24,052 nucleotides of DNA, from assembly GCF_000717185.1 (NCBI RefSeq), contig NZ_JNYE01000142.1:1-24052 (forward strand), read 5' to 3'. The notes below the pieces were generated by a model that worked only from the letters and a program-made list of their open reading frames with translations, was not told where the DNA came from and searched no databases. Shown here in pieces: positions 1 through 8,066 of the stretch. The first letter of the stretch is position 1. Every line of letters starts with the position of its first letter. This DNA is from Kitasatospora phosalacinea. Its GTDB lineage: Bacteria > Actinomycetota > Actinomycetes > Streptomycetales > Streptomycetaceae. Made by a program: the position numbers and the translations under genes.

Positions 1-788
1 GCGGTGAGGGCGAGGCGGTCGGGGGCGGGGCGCGGGGCGGCGGAGCGCGGGGGCGCGGTGCCGGGCGGGTGCGCGGGGGCCGGGACGCGGACCGGGGCGG
101 GGGAGGGGACGGCGGTGCCGGCCGGGGGAGCGTCGGCGGGGGCGGCGTCGGCCCGGGTGCGCTGGGCCGGGACGGTGGCGGCGGGGGCGCCGGACGGGCC
201 GGGCGCGGCGGGGGCGCCGGGTTCGCGGCCCTCTCCGGGGCCGGAGCGGGAGGCGCGCGGCGGGTCGCTAGGGCGGGGCTGGGCCGGGACGGCGGAGAGC
301 AGGCCCGCGGCGAGCGAGAACGCGTCGGGGCGGTCGGCCTGGTGACCGGGGAGCGGGAGTTCTCCGGTGCCGAGGTGGTGGCCGAGGTGGTGACCGAGGC
401 CCTGGCCGAGGTTCTGGACGGGCCGGGCGCCGGTGGCGGTGGTGGTCGCGCCGTCGACGGTGCCGACGGGATCGGCGGGGTCGAGGCCGTCGACGGGGGC
501 GGCGCCGTCGACCGCGCCGTCGAGCAGTCCGCCCTCGTCGCCGCCGGAGCGGGTCCCGCCCCCGGAGCGGGCCTCACCGCCGGGCCGGAGGACGGCGCCG
601 TGGGCGTGGGCGCGGCCGGGGTGCTGCGGGGGGTGCCCGGTGTCGGCGGCGCGGGCGTCGGCCGTGCCGAGTCCGAGCCCCAGCACCTGGGCGGCGAGCA
701 TTCCGCTCGCCGCCAGTGCTCCGGGCCGCCCCCACCGGTGCCGGGGGGTGTCCGAACGTCGCGGTCGCTTCGCGTGGTTGGTTCGCAC
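1..788 (-). CDS. secreted low-complexity protein, partial (C-terminus beyond the left edge)
   Basis: I do not recognise this gene. It is an open minus-strand frame of at least 262 codons with no stop before the window edge, and its third codon positions are almost all G or C. From GTG at 788 the protein begins VRTNHAKRPRR, a basic n-region. A hydrophobic stretch (ALAASGMLAAQVLGLGLG, about residues 24-41) and an ADARA cleavage-like site follow, so export is inferred. The mature part is rich in Ala, Pro, Gly and Asp, with short acidic repeats (LLDGAVDGAAPVDGLD) and a His-rich patch (LGHHLGHHLG). No catalytic domain is visible. The start is uncertain: another in-frame GTG lies at 834-836, an in-frame stop lies at 843-845, and neither GTG has a well-spaced ribosome-binding site. 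It reads in the same direction as bglC, 79 nt downstream of it. Confidence 0.6.
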   Translation of the reverse strand, partial: MRTNHAKRPRRSDTPRHRWGRPGALAASGMLAAQVLGLGLGTADARAADTGHPPQHPGRAHAHGAVLRPGGEARSGGGTRSGGDEGGLLDGAVDGAAPVDGLDPADPVGTVDGATTTATGARPVQNLGQGLGHHLGHHLGTGELPLPGHQADRPDAFSLAAGLLSAVPAQPRPSDPPRASRSGPGEGREPGAPAAPGPSGAPAATVPAQRTRADAAPADAPPAGTAVPSPAPVRVPAPAHPPGTAPPRSAAPRPAPDRLALT

Positions 789-867
789 ACCAGGGGAGAA
801 CGAGCGGGACTCCCCGCGGTCACGCTCGTCGCTCACACTCCGTCACACTGTGCGGGGGTGCGGGAGT

Positions 868-2322
868 TCAGGCGAGCCCCCCGCGCCGGATCACCTCCGC
901 GTACCAGCGGGCGCTGGTCTTGGGGGTGCGCTGCTGGGTGTCGTAGTCGACGTGGACGATGCCGAAGCGCTTGCTGTAGCCGTACGCCCACTCGAAGTTG
1001 TCCAGGAAGGACCACAGGTAGTAGCCCCGGACGTCGGCGCCCGCGGCGATCGCGTCGGCCACGGCCTGGAGGTGCAGGTCGACGTAGCGGACCCGCTCGG
1101 GGTCGTCGACCTCGCCGTCCGGGCCGACCACGTCCTCGAAGGCGGCGCCGTTCTCGGTGACCAGCAGCGGCAGGCCGAAGTCGCGGTGCATGCCGACCAG
1201 CGAGTCGGACAGGCCGGAGGCGTCGATCGGCCAGCCCATCGCGGTGACGTCGTCGTTGGCGAGGTGGAAGACCACGTCCTCGGAGCCCGGCCAGCAGCTG
1301 AACTCGCTGTCGCCGTGGCCGTCGTTGCGGGCGGCCTCGGCGGTCTCGGCCTCGCCGTTGGGCGCCGAGACGATGGTCGGGTTGTAGTAGTTGAGGCCGA
1401 GCAGGTCGATCGGACGGCCGATCTCCGCCTCGTCGCCGGGGCGCACCAGCTCGTCCCAGTCGACGATGTGGGCGGTGTCCGCCTTCAGGTCCTCGTCGTA
1501 GCCGCCCTTGAACATCGGGCCGGTCCAGATCCGGTTGCCGACCGCCTCGATCCGGCGGGCCGCCTCGCGGTCCTCGGCGGTGTCGGTGAGCGGGCGGACC
1601 AGGTGCAGGTTGAGCGAGACGGCGATCTTCGCGGAGGCGGGCAGCACCTCGCGCAGCGCGCCGACGGCCAGGCCGTGGCCGAGGTTGAGGTGGTGGGCGG
1701 CCTTGAGCGCGTCGGCCGGGCTGGTGCGGCCGGGGGCGTGCACGCCTGAGCCGTAGCCGAGGAAGGCGCTGCACCACGGCTCGTTGAGCGTGGTCCACAC
1801 CGGGACGCGGTCGCCGAGCGCCGAGGCGGCCAGCGAGGCGTACTCGGCGAAGCGGTACGCGGTCTCGCGGATCGGCCAGCCGCCGGCCTCCTCCAGGTCC
1901 TGCGGGAGGTCCCAGTGGTAGAGCGTGGCGACGGGCGAGATGCCGTGCTCCAGCAGGGTGTCGACCAGGGCGCGGTAGAAGTCGAGGCCGCGCTCGACGG
2001 CCGGGCCGCGGCCGGTCGGCTGGATCCGCGGCCAGGAGAGCGAGAAGCGGTACGAGGTGAGGCCGAGGTCGGCCATCAGCCGGACGTCCTCGCGGAAGCG
2101 GTGGTAGTGGTCCACCGCCACGTCACCGGTGTCGCCGTTCAGGACCTTGCCGGGGGTCTTGGCGAAGGTGTCCCAGATGGACGGGGTGCGCCCGCCCTCG
2201 GCGGCTCCGCCCTCGATCTGGTAGGCGGCGGTGGCCGCGCCCCAGGAGAAGCCGGGCGGGAAGGCCACCCGGGGGGCCGCCACCGAGGCGTGGGCGGCTG
2301 TGGTCGGATCGGTCATGGTCAT
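868..2322 (-). CDS. bglC: GH1 family beta-glucosidase BglC
   Basis: Glycoside hydrolase family 1 enzyme of 484 residues, the usual size. It is expected to hydrolyse cellobiose and cello-oligosaccharides to glucose in the cytoplasm, as there is no signal peptide. The GH1 N-terminal signature [14 protein letters not shown] is at residues 25-38. The acid/base motif TLNEP is at 178-182 (Glu181), the nucleophile motif VTENG at 388-392 (Glu390), and [12 protein letters not shown] at 434-445. It is the last gene of the cebEFG-bglC run, 75 nt after cebG. That gap holds a CebR-type operator ending 1 nt before the ATG, so bglC should be repressed separately as well as through the operon. An alternative ATG lies two codons in. 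In the related plant pathogen S. scabies the orthologue processes the thaxtomin-inducing sugars cellobiose and cellotriose (family knowledge). Confidence 0.95.
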   Translation of the reverse strand: MTMTDPTTAAHASVAAPRVAFPPGFSWGAATAAYQIEGGAAEGGRTPSIWDTFAKTPGKVLNGDTGDVAVDHYHRFREDVRLMADLGLTSYRFSLSWPRIQPTGRGPAVERGLDFYRALVDTLLEHGISPVATLYHWDLPQDLEEAGGWPIRETAYRFAEYASLAASALGDRVPVWTTLNEPWCSAFLGYGSGVHAPGRTSPADALKAAHHLNLGHGLAVGALREVLPASAKIAVSLNLHLVRPLTDTAEDREAARRIEAVGNRIWTGPMFKGGYDEDLKADTAHIVDWDELVRPGDEAEIGRPIDLLGLNYYNPTIVSAPNGEAETAEAARNDGHGDSEFSCWPGSEDVVFHLANDDVTAMGWPIDASGLSDSLVGMHRDFGLPLLVTENGAAFEDVVGPDGEVDDPERVRYVDLHLQAVADAIAAGADVRGYYLWSFLDNFEWAYGYSKRFGIVHVDYDTQQRTPKTSARWYAEVIRRGGLA

Positions 2323-2323
2323 A

Positions 2324-2337
2324 CGGGAGCGCTCCCA
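2324..2337. promoter_or_regulatory. CebR operator at the bglC ribosome-binding site
   Basis: The 14-mer CGGGAGCGCTCCCA differs at one base from the known CebR palindrome TGGGAGCGCTCCCA. Its GGGAG also sits where the bglC Shine-Dalgarno would be, 10 nt before the ATG. A bound repressor would therefore block the start region directly. Confidence 0.85.
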
Positions 2338-2397
2338 TGGCTCGGGGGTGGACGGGGCGGTGTGCTGGGGCCGGTCGGTGGACCGGCTCCCCGCGGA

Positions 2398-3312
2398 TCA
2401 GCTCTTGACGGCGCCGGAGGTGATGCCGCCGACGATGTGCTTCCCCAGAACGGCGAAGATCAACAGCAGCGGCAGGGTGCCGACGAGCGCACCGGTCATG
2501 ATCACGGCCTGGTTGATGTCGTGGCCGGAGCCGCCGCCGATGGCGGAGAGCGCGACCTGGACGGTCGGGTTCTGCTGGGTGAGCACCACGAAGGGCCAGA
2601 AGAAGTCGTTCCAGGACTGCACGAACACGAGCATGCCGAGCACGGCCATGGCGGGCCGGGCGATCGGGAACACCACGTGCCAGATGATCCGCAGGCTGTT
2701 CGCACCGTCCACCCGGGCCGCCTCGATCAGCTCGAACGGCAGGGCCTCGGACAGGAACTGGCGCATGAAGAACACGCCGAACGCGGCCACCAGCGAGGGC
2801 AGGATCACCGACTGGAGCTGGTTGCCCCACTCCAGCTTGGTGACGATCCGGTACAGCGGGATGACGCTGAGCTGCGGCGGGATGGTCATGGTGGCGACCA
2901 CCAGGGTCAGCAGCGCGTTGCGGCCGCGGAAGCGCAGCTTGGCGAAGGCGAAGCCGGCCAGCGTGGAGAACAGCACGGTGGAGAGCGACACGCAGCCCGC
3001 CACGATGGTGGAGTTCAGCAGCGCCTTGCCCATGTCCGCCTGGTTCCAGGCGGTGGTGATGTTGGTCCACAGCTCGCCGCTGGGCACCATCGGCGGCGGC
3101 GACTGGGCCACCCGCTCACCGGTGTTGGAGGCGGCGACGAAGGTCCAGTACAGCGGGAAGAGCGAGGCCACGGCGGCGATCGCCAGCAGCACGTAGGCGA
3201 CCGGCCCGGCCTTGTCGTGGTCGCCCGCCCGGCGGCGGAACAGCCCGCGCGGGCGGTCCTGCTCGGCGTGCTTCGCCTTCCGGGCGGAGGGGGTGGACAG
3301 GGTGGCGGCCAT
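2398..3312 (-). CDS. cebG: cello-oligosaccharide ABC transporter permease CebG
   Basis: Inner-membrane permease of 304 residues, MalG-like (binding-protein-dependent transport, carbohydrate uptake family 1). The first transmembrane segment is around residues 38-60 (VAYVLLAIAAVASLFPLYWT), and further helices lie at about 102-124, 133-153 and 166-185. The cytoplasmic EAA loop that docks the ATPase is EAARVDGA at 197-204. The stop of cebF and the ATG of this gene are separated by one base, with GGGAGG just upstream, so translation is probably coupled. It should pair with CebF to move cellobiose or cellotriose delivered by CebE. No ATPase is encoded in the window; the shared ATPase MsiK is the usual partner in Streptomyces. 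Confidence 0.93.
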   Translation of the reverse strand: MAATLSTPSARKAKHAEQDRPRGLFRRRAGDHDKAGPVAYVLLAIAAVASLFPLYWTFVAASNTGERVAQSPPPMVPSGELWTNITTAWNQADMGKALLNSTIVAGCVSLSTVLFSTLAGFAFAKLRFRGRNALLTLVVATMTIPPQLSVIPLYRIVTKLEWGNQLQSVILPSLVAAFGVFFMRQFLSEALPFELIEAARVDGANSLRIIWHVVFPIARPAMAVLGMLVFVQSWNDFFWPFVVLTQQNPTVQVALSAIGGGSGHDINQAVIMTGALVGTLPLLLIFAVLGKHIVGGITSGAVKS

Positions 3313-3313
3313 G

Positions 3314-4270
3314 TCAGCCTCCCAGCTCGTGGCGCTTGCGGTAACGGGTGATCAGGTACTGCACCAGGCCGATCAGCAGCAGGAGCAGCAGCATCGTCCA
3401 GGCCACCGCCGAGGCGCGGCCCAGCTGGCGCGACGGCCAGCCCAGCTCGTACAGGTAGAGGCTGAGCGTCTGGAACTGGTGCGCGGAGCCGCCGGACACG
3501 CCGACGCCGCCTCCGAACAGCATCGGCTCGCCGAACAGCTGGGTGGCGCCGATGGTGGAGACGATGATGGTGAACATGATGGTCGGGCGGATCGACGGGA
3601 TGGTGATCCGGGTGAACTGCTGCCACCGGTTGGCCCCGTCCAGGCTGGCCGCCTCGTACAGGTCCTTCGGCACCGCCTGCATCGCGGCCAGGTAGATCAG
3701 CGCGTTGTAGCCGGTCCAGCGCCAGGTCACGATGGTGGAGATGGCGATCTGCGAGGGCCAGGTCTCGGAGTACCAGTTCGGGTGGATGCCGACCGCGTTC
3801 AGCATCCAGTTGATGAACCCGTAGTCCGGGTTGAACAGCTGGACGAACACCAGGGTCGCGGCGGCGATCGAGGTGGCGTACGGGGCGAGGATCGCGACCC
3901 GGAAGAAGCCGCGGCCGCGCATCCGGTAGTTGAGCAGGTGGGCCAGCCCGAGCGCCATCAGCAGCTGCGGGACGGTCGAGATCACACCGATGGTGAAGGT
4001 GTTGCGCAGCGCGGTCCAGAACTGGTCGTTGGACCACAGGCGGGTGTAGTTGCCGAATCCCCGCCACTCCATCACGTCCGGCTTGAGCAGGTCGACGTAG
4101 TGCAGCGACAGCCAGCCCGTCCAGATCAGCGGGAAGAGGCCGAAGGCGGCGAAGCAGATGAAGAACGGGGCGATGAACGCGTACGGGGACGCCTTCAGGT
4201 CGAACCGGTAGAGGCGTGAGCGCCAGGCGGGGCGCGCGGGCGGGGCCTCGGCGCGGACGTGGGTGGCCAC
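3314..4270 (-). CDS. cebF: cello-oligosaccharide ABC transporter permease CebF
   Basis: MalF-like permease of 318 residues in the cytoplasmic membrane. The first transmembrane helix is at about residues 30-56 (AFIAPFFICFAAFGLFPLIW), and more helices lie near 92-114, 124-146, 173-197, 228-250 and 287-308. The EAA loop is EAASLDGA at 206-213, the surface that contacts the ATPase. The start is GTG at 4268-4270, preceded by GGAAGGAAA with good spacing. It follows cebE after 109 nt, and that gap contains a strong hairpin that probably sets the ratio of binding protein to permease. It overlaps functionally with CebG, whose start is one base after this stop. Confidence 0.93.
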   Translation of the reverse strand: MATHVRAEAPPARPAWRSRLYRFDLKASPYAFIAPFFICFAAFGLFPLIWTGWLSLHYVDLLKPDVMEWRGFGNYTRLWSNDQFWTALRNTFTIGVISTVPQLLMALGLAHLLNYRMRGRGFFRVAILAPYATSIAAATLVFVQLFNPDYGFINWMLNAVGIHPNWYSETWPSQIAISTIVTWRWTGYNALIYLAAMQAVPKDLYEAASLDGANRWQQFTRITIPSIRPTIMFTIIVSTIGATQLFGEPMLFGGGVGVSGGSAHQFQTLSLYLYELGWPSRQLGRASAVAWTMLLLLLLIGLVQYLITRYRKRHELGG

Positions 4271-4313
4271 TTGGGGTTTCCTTCCCGGGGGTGGCGAGGG
4301 GCGGCGGAACGGC

Positions 4314-4343
4314 GCCCGGCCGGGTGGGCGGACCCGGCCGGGC
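4314..4343 (-). terminator. intra-operon hairpin between cebE and cebF
   Basis: A perfect 12-bp inverted repeat, GCCCGGCCGGGT (4314-4325) and ACCCGGCCGGGC (4332-4343), encloses a 6-nt loop. It lies 37 nt after the cebE stop and 43 nt before the cebF start. There is no T-run. Such hairpins after binding-protein genes act as partial terminators or 3'-end stabilisers, giving more binding protein than permease. A weaker 5-bp hairpin lies at 4359-4373. Confidence 0.7.
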
Positions 4344-4379
4344 AGTAGGGATCGGCTACCGGCGCGTTGCCGGCCCGGA

Positions 4380-5699
4380 TCAGTTGCTGGTCTTGTCGTC
4401 GATCAGCTTGGACACGTTCTCCCAGGCCTTGGCCGGGTCGGTGCCGTGCTCCTCGATGTCGAGGATGCCGTTGTCGGTGATGATCGTCTTCACGTTGCCG
4501 TCCTGCTCGCCGATCGGAGCCGGCTTGATGGACTGCGCGGCGGCGGCGAAGATCTGGCCGGTCGGCGCGTTGTTGAAGTACTCCTGCTTGGCGCCCTGGA
4601 CGGCGGGCTGCTGCAGGCCGCCCACGGTGGAGGGCAGGTTGCCGACCTTGGTGAAGACCTTGGCCTGCTGCTCCGGCGCGGTCAGCCAGGCGACGAGGGC
4701 CGCGGCCTCCTTGGTGTGCTTGCCGGCCTTCGGGACGGTCAGGAAGGCACCGCCCCAGTTGGAGGCGACCGGCGGGGCGGCGACGTCCCACTTGCCCTTG
4801 CCCGAGTCACCGGAGTACTTGCTGATGATGCCGGTCATCCAGGACGGGCAGACCACGGTGGCGAACTTGGCGTTCGCGAACGCGGCGTTCCACGGGTCCT
4901 GGAACTGGCGCAGGCCGGCGCTGATCTTCGCCTGCGAGGCGGAGACCGCGAGGTCCCAGGCGGTCTTCACACCGGCGCTGGTCTTGTAGACGAGCTTGCC
5001 GGAGGCGTCCGAGTACTGCTCGGGCTGGGCCGACAGCACGGCGTTGAACAGGCCCGAGGCGGAGTCGGTGAAGAAGGTGCCGTTCGGGGCCTTGGACTGG
5101 TAGGTCTTGCCCGCCTCGACGAACTTCGACCAGTCGCCCGCCCACAGCTTGCCGACCGACTCGCGGTCGGTGGGCAGGCCGGCCTGCTGGAACAGGTCGG
5201 TGCGGTAGCAGATCGCCATCGGGCCGATGTCGGTGCCGAGGCCGATCAGCGAGCCGGAGGGGGTGGTGGCCTGCTTCGACTTCCAGTCCAGCCAGTTGCC
5301 GGGGTTGATGCCCTCGGTCTTGCCGAGGTCGACGAACTTGTCGCCCAGGGTGTTGGTGGCCTGCGCGATGTAACCGACCTCGACCGCCTGGATGTCGGCC
5401 AGACCGCTGCCCGAGCTCAGGTGGGTGGTCAGCGCGTCCCAGTACTTCTGGCCGTCCTGGACGGTGTCGTACTTGATGGTGATGTTCGGGTGCGCGGCCA
5501 TGTACTCGTCGTACAGGCCGGCCTCCACGTAACCGAAGGTGCCGAAGTCACCGATGTTGAGGGTGACCTTGCCGCCGGCGTCGGTGGAACCGCCCTTGTC
5601 GTCCGAGCTGGACGAGCAGGCCGTCAGCATCAGGGTGGAGGCGGCGAGGACCGCGGTGGCGGCGAGAGCGGCTCTGCGGGGGCGGGAGGTGGTGCGCAT
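4380..5699 (-). CDS. cebE: cello-oligosaccharide-binding lipoprotein CebE
   Basis: Extracellular solute-binding protein (SBP family 1) of 439 residues that should capture cellobiose/cellotriose at the outer face of the membrane for CebF-CebG. The N-terminus is a lipoprotein signal: basic MRTTSRPRR, a hydrophobic stretch, then lipobox LTAC with the lipidated Cys at residue 28, followed by a Ser/Asp/Gly linker. The body is typical of sugar-binding proteins (DIQAVEVGYIAQ near 101-112; NWGGAFLTVPKAGKH in the C-terminal lobe). The ATG at 5699 was chosen because it gives the complete lipoprotein signal and is preceded by AAAGGAG at 9 nt spacing. The frame stays open well upstream, but that part is an artefact of GC-rich DNA. 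The gene has a leader of about 150 nt after the CebR operator at 5852-5869. Confidence 0.94.
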   Translation of the reverse strand: MRTTSRPRRAALAATAVLAASTLMLTACSSSSDDKGGSTDAGGKVTLNIGDFGTFGYVEAGLYDEYMAAHPNITIKYDTVQDGQKYWDALTTHLSSGSGLADIQAVEVGYIAQATNTLGDKFVDLGKTEGINPGNWLDWKSKQATTPSGSLIGLGTDIGPMAICYRTDLFQQAGLPTDRESVGKLWAGDWSKFVEAGKTYQSKAPNGTFFTDSASGLFNAVLSAQPEQYSDASGKLVYKTSAGVKTAWDLAVSASQAKISAGLRQFQDPWNAAFANAKFATVVCPSWMTGIISKYSGDSGKGKWDVAAPPVASNWGGAFLTVPKAGKHTKEAAALVAWLTAPEQQAKVFTKVGNLPSTVGGLQQPAVQGAKQEYFNNAPTGQIFAAAAQSIKPAPIGEQDGNVKTIITDNGILDIEEHGTDPAKAWENVSKLIDDKTSN

Positions 5700-6117
5700 G
5701 GGGGCGAACTCCTTTGTCCGGGTATTGGTCCGGGTCGGTCCCGACGGCTTCCGGTGCTCTTCCGGGGCCTGCCGGTGGGCTTCCGTGGGTCTTGCCGGGC
5801 TTGAAACGAGAGCTTCGTTGGGTGTTCTTGCTGCGCCGAACTTGGCTACAGTGTGGGAGCGCTCCCACAGCTGGGCATGCCGGAAGGTTGCTGTGTCGCG
5901 GGGGTGAGTGTCAAGACGTGGTGACATAAACGTTGCCGGAGCGTTTCCGCCTTCGTTACCACCGCCGTTGACGCCCTCGTGCTGCCCCCGAGCCGGTCCG
6001 GGGCCGCCCCGGATGGTCGGAAACACCGTGGGACCGGCCACAATGAACAGTCCGTACGGGCCCGGGGCGGGCCCCGCGGATCCGTCCCATCCGTCCCAGA
6101 GACCGAGAGGTGTAGCG
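5700..6117. promoter_or_regulatory. cebE/cebR divergent promoter region
   Basis: This 418-nt gene-free region separates cebE and cebR. It holds the perfect operator at 5852-5869 and a minus-strand TTGACA (5914-5909) that may be the cebE -35 box; the matching -10 is not clear. A degenerate operator-like 14-mer (CCGGAGCGTTTCCG, 5936-5949, 9 of 14 bases matching the CebR consensus) lies on the cebR side and could allow weak autoregulation. The rest shows no coding signal. Confidence 0.6.
5852..5869. promoter_or_regulatory. CebR operator of cebEFG
   Basis: TGTGGGAGCGCTCCCACA is an 18-bp perfect palindrome that contains the complete 14-bp CebR consensus (5854-5867). It lies about 40 nt downstream of a TTGACA -35 candidate of the cebE promoter. 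Cellobiose/cellotriose binding by CebR releases this operator in characterised streptomycetes. Confidence 0.92.
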
Positions 6118-7182
6118 ATGAGCCCGACCGCACAGCGCCCCGACGCGCTCCACCCGGGCGCCGGCGGCAGAGCCACCGCGCGCCCCACCCTGGAGGAGGT
6201 GGCCGCGCTGGCAGGCGTCGGACGCGGCACCGTCTCCCGGGTCATCAACGGCTCCCCGCGGGTCAGCGCCAAGGCCCGCGAAGCCGTCCAGACCGCCATC
6301 GCCGAACTCGGCTACGTGCCCAACCGGGCCGCCCGGACCCTGGTCACCTCGCGCACCGACTCGATCGCACTGGTCGTCCCCGAGGCCGAGACCAGGCTGT
6401 TCTCCGAGCCGTACTTCTCCGACATCATCAGCGGCGTCTCGGCCGAGCTCGCCGAGACCGACATGCAGCTGCTGCTGATCCTGGTCCGCAACCAGCGCGA
6501 GCGCGACCGGCTCTCCGCCTACCTGACCGCCCAGCGCGTCGACGGCGTCCTGGTCGTCTCGGTCCACCGCGACGACCCGCTGCCCGGGTTGCTGGAGAGC
6601 CTGGAGATCCCCTCCGTGCTGGCCGGCCGGCGCGGCGACCTCGAACCGCTCAGCTACGTCCACGCCGACAACGCCGGCGGTGCCCGGATGGCCGTGCGCC
6701 ACCTGCTCCGGCGCGGCTGCACCCGGGTCGCCACCCTGACCGGCCCGCTCGACATGGAGGTCGCCCAGGCCCGCCTCGGCGGCTACCGCCGGGCCCTGGA
6801 GGAAGCCGGCCACGCCTACGACGAGGACCTGGTCGGACTGGCCGACTTCACCGAGGAGGGCGGCCGGGTCGCGATGCGCGAACTCCTGGCCCGCAAGCCC
6901 GAGTTGGACGGCGTCTTCTGCGCCTCCGACGTGATGGCGGCCGGCGCGATGCAGGTGCTGCGGGCCGCCGGGCGCCGGATCCCCGACGACGTCGCCGTGA
7001 TCGGCTTCGACGACTCGATCGTCGCCCGGCACACCGACCCGCCGATGACCAGCGTCCGCCAGCCGATCGAGGAGATGGGCCGCACCATGGCCCGGCTGCT
7101 GCTCGACGAGATCCACGAACGCGGCCGGGCCCGGCGGCAGGTGGTGCTGGCGACCGAGCTGATCGTCCGCGACTCCGCCTGA
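6118..7182 (+). CDS. cebR: LacI-family repressor CebR
   Basis: LacI/GalR-family transcriptional repressor of 354 residues. The helix-turn-helix is at residues 23-47 (PTLEEVAALAGVGRGTVSRV), followed by the hinge region (YVPNRAARTL, 66-75). A periplasmic-binding-protein-like sensor/dimerisation domain runs from about residue 82 to the end, with the family hallmarks VIGFDDS and TSVRQPIEEMG near the C-terminus. The ATG at 6118 was chosen for its GAGAGG at 7 nt spacing; an open frame continues upstream to 5908 but lacks family sequence. It is divergent from cebE, and copies of its known operator lie before cebE and bglC. Cello-oligosaccharides are the expected inducers. It converges with the thioesterase-like gene at 7286. 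Confidence 0.94.
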   Translation: MSPTAQRPDALHPGAGGRATARPTLEEVAALAGVGRGTVSRVINGSPRVSAKAREAVQTAIAELGYVPNRAARTLVTSRTDSIALVVPEAETRLFSEPYFSDIISGVSAELAETDMQLLLILVRNQRERDRLSAYLTAQRVDGVLVVSVHRDDPLPGLLESLEIPSVLAGRRGDLEPLSYVHADNAGGARMAVRHLLRRGCTRVATLTGPLDMEVAQARLGGYRRALEEAGHAYDEDLVGLADFTEEGGRVAMRELLARKPELDGVFCASDVMAAGAMQVLRAAGRRIPDDVAVIGFDDSIVARHTDPPMTSVRQPIEEMGRTMARLLLDEIHERGRARRQVVLATELIVRDSA

Positions 7183-7249
7183 CGGCGGGGGAGCCACCAC
7201 CCGCGCGGGGTGCGGCCCGTGCGGGGGTCCGGCGCGTCCGGGGAGCGGT

Positions 7250-7279
7250 GCGCACGCGTGTCGGGCGCACGCGTGTCGG
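7250..7279. repeat. 15-bp tandem repeat, two copies
   Basis: GCGCACGCGTGTCGG occurs twice in direct tandem (7250-7264 and 7265-7279) in the gap between the convergent cebR and thioesterase-like genes, 6 nt past the latter's stop. No function is evident. Confidence 0.8.
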
Positions 7280-7285
7280 TGGGGC

Positions 7286-7732
7286 TCAGGAGTTGGGGCG
7301 CAGCGTCCAGACGATCTCCAGCACGCCGGTGACGTCGCCGTCCTCGCGGGTGATCTCCACGGTGATCGGGAACTCGGGGCGCTTGCCCTCGTCCAGCTCC
7401 GCGACCACCTCGGCGACCGGTCGGCCGAGCGTCGCGGTGGCGGTCACCACGCCGCGGGCGAGCTTCTTGAACGAGATCTCGCCGACCGTCGGCAGCGGCA
7501 CCGCGCGGCCCAACTGGTCGCCGAACGCCGCCAGCACGATGGCCCCGCTGGCGGACTCGGCCAGCGTGAACATCGCCCCGGCGTGCGGCCCGCCCACGTG
7601 GTTGCGGTACTCCGGGAGGTCGGGCAGCCGCAGCACGGCCCGCTCCGGGGTGGTCTCCAGGTACTCCAGCTGCAGGGTCCTCACCATCGGGACGGTGGAG
7701 GTGAGCAGTTCGCCGATCGCAGTAGTGGTCAT
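7286..7732 (-). CDS. hotdog-fold thioesterase-like protein (DUF4442 type)
   Basis: Cytoplasmic protein of 148 residues with the hotdog fold seen in PaaI/YiiD-like acyl-CoA thioesterases and DUF4442 proteins. The family motif around the acyl-thioester site is NHVGGPHAGAMFTLAESASG (residues 44-63), with Asn44, His50 and Glu59 as candidate functional residues; a central strand follows (SFKKLARGVVTATA, 87-100). The substrate cannot be read from the sequence. The ATG at 7732 has only a weak ribosome-binding site. An imperfect palindrome at 7743-7756 lies 10 nt before the start and may be an operator. It is a single gene bounded by the tRNA-His hairpin upstream and by convergent cebR downstream. 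Confidence 0.8.
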   Translation of the reverse strand: MTTTAIGELLTSTVPMVRTLQLEYLETTPERAVLRLPDLPEYRNHVGGPHAGAMFTLAESASGAIVLAAFGDQLGRAVPLPTVGEISFKKLARGVVTATATLGRPVAEVVAELDEGKRPEFPITVEITREDGDVTGVLEIVWTLRPNS

Positions 7733-7742
7733 GCGGCGATGT

Positions 7743-7756
7743 TACTAGCGAGTAGT
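7743..7756. promoter_or_regulatory. imperfect palindrome upstream of the thioesterase-like gene
   Basis: TACTAGCGAGTAGT is a short AT-richer element just upstream of the start; its TACT and AGTA arms are self-complementary around AGCG. It resembles TetR-family operators of acyl-CoA genes in layout only, so regulator and function are inference. Confidence 0.3.
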
Positions 7757-7831
7757 TTGGTCGTCCACGGGTCGCCGCCCGCCGCGGCCGGTCGCGGCTC
7801 CCAACTCCCGCCCGCGCCGGGCGTTCCGGGG

Positions 7832-7877
7832 AACGACGAAGGGCCCGGTCGATTTCTCGACCGGGCCCTTCGTCGTT
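7832..7877 (-). terminator. strong hairpin downstream of tRNA-His
   Basis: Perfect 21-bp stem (7832-7852 with 7857-7877) and a 4-nt loop, starting 2 nt after the tRNA 3' end. It has no U-tract, as is common for terminators in high-GC actinomycetes. It would end the tRNA transcript or protect it for 3' processing, and it isolates the thioesterase-like gene. Confidence 0.85.
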
Positions 7878-7879
7878 GG

Positions 7880-7953
7880 GGTGAGTGACGGGACTCGAAC
7901 CCGCGGCCACCTGGACCACAACCAGGTGCTCTACCAACTGAGCTACACCCACC
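7880..7953 (-). tRNA. tRNA-His (anticodon GTG)
   Basis: Complete cloverleaf on the minus strand. The acceptor stem is GTGGGTG with CACTCAC (one G-U pair). The D arm contains GCTCAGTTGGTAGAGC. The anticodon stem CCTGG/CCAGG encloses loop TTGTGGT with anticodon GTG (7919-7917), and the T arm contains GGGTTCGAGTCCC. The extra 5' G (G-1, position 7953) and discriminator C73 (7880) identify histidine tRNA. CCA is not encoded. It lies downstream of orn on the same strand. Confidence 0.97.
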
Positions 7954-8066
7954 ATCTGTCAGGTGCTTTCCCGCTTCCGCGTTCCCGCTCCGACAGGAAG
8001 AACTGTACAGGATGCGGAGGGGTGCTCGCGCCAGGGTTTCCCCCACCTCCCGGACCGGACCGCTGG

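Noticed and set aside
800..829. Inverted repeat ACGAGCG/CGCTCGT between bglC and the secreted-protein gene
   Set aside because: Only a 7-bp stem with a 16-nt loop and no T-run; too weak to call a terminator with confidence.
1915..3351. Plus-strand open frame of 478 codons opposite bglC and cebG
   Set aside because: It is antisense to two well-supported genes; its composition (Gly, Arg, Asp, Val, His) is that of a GC-rich shadow frame.
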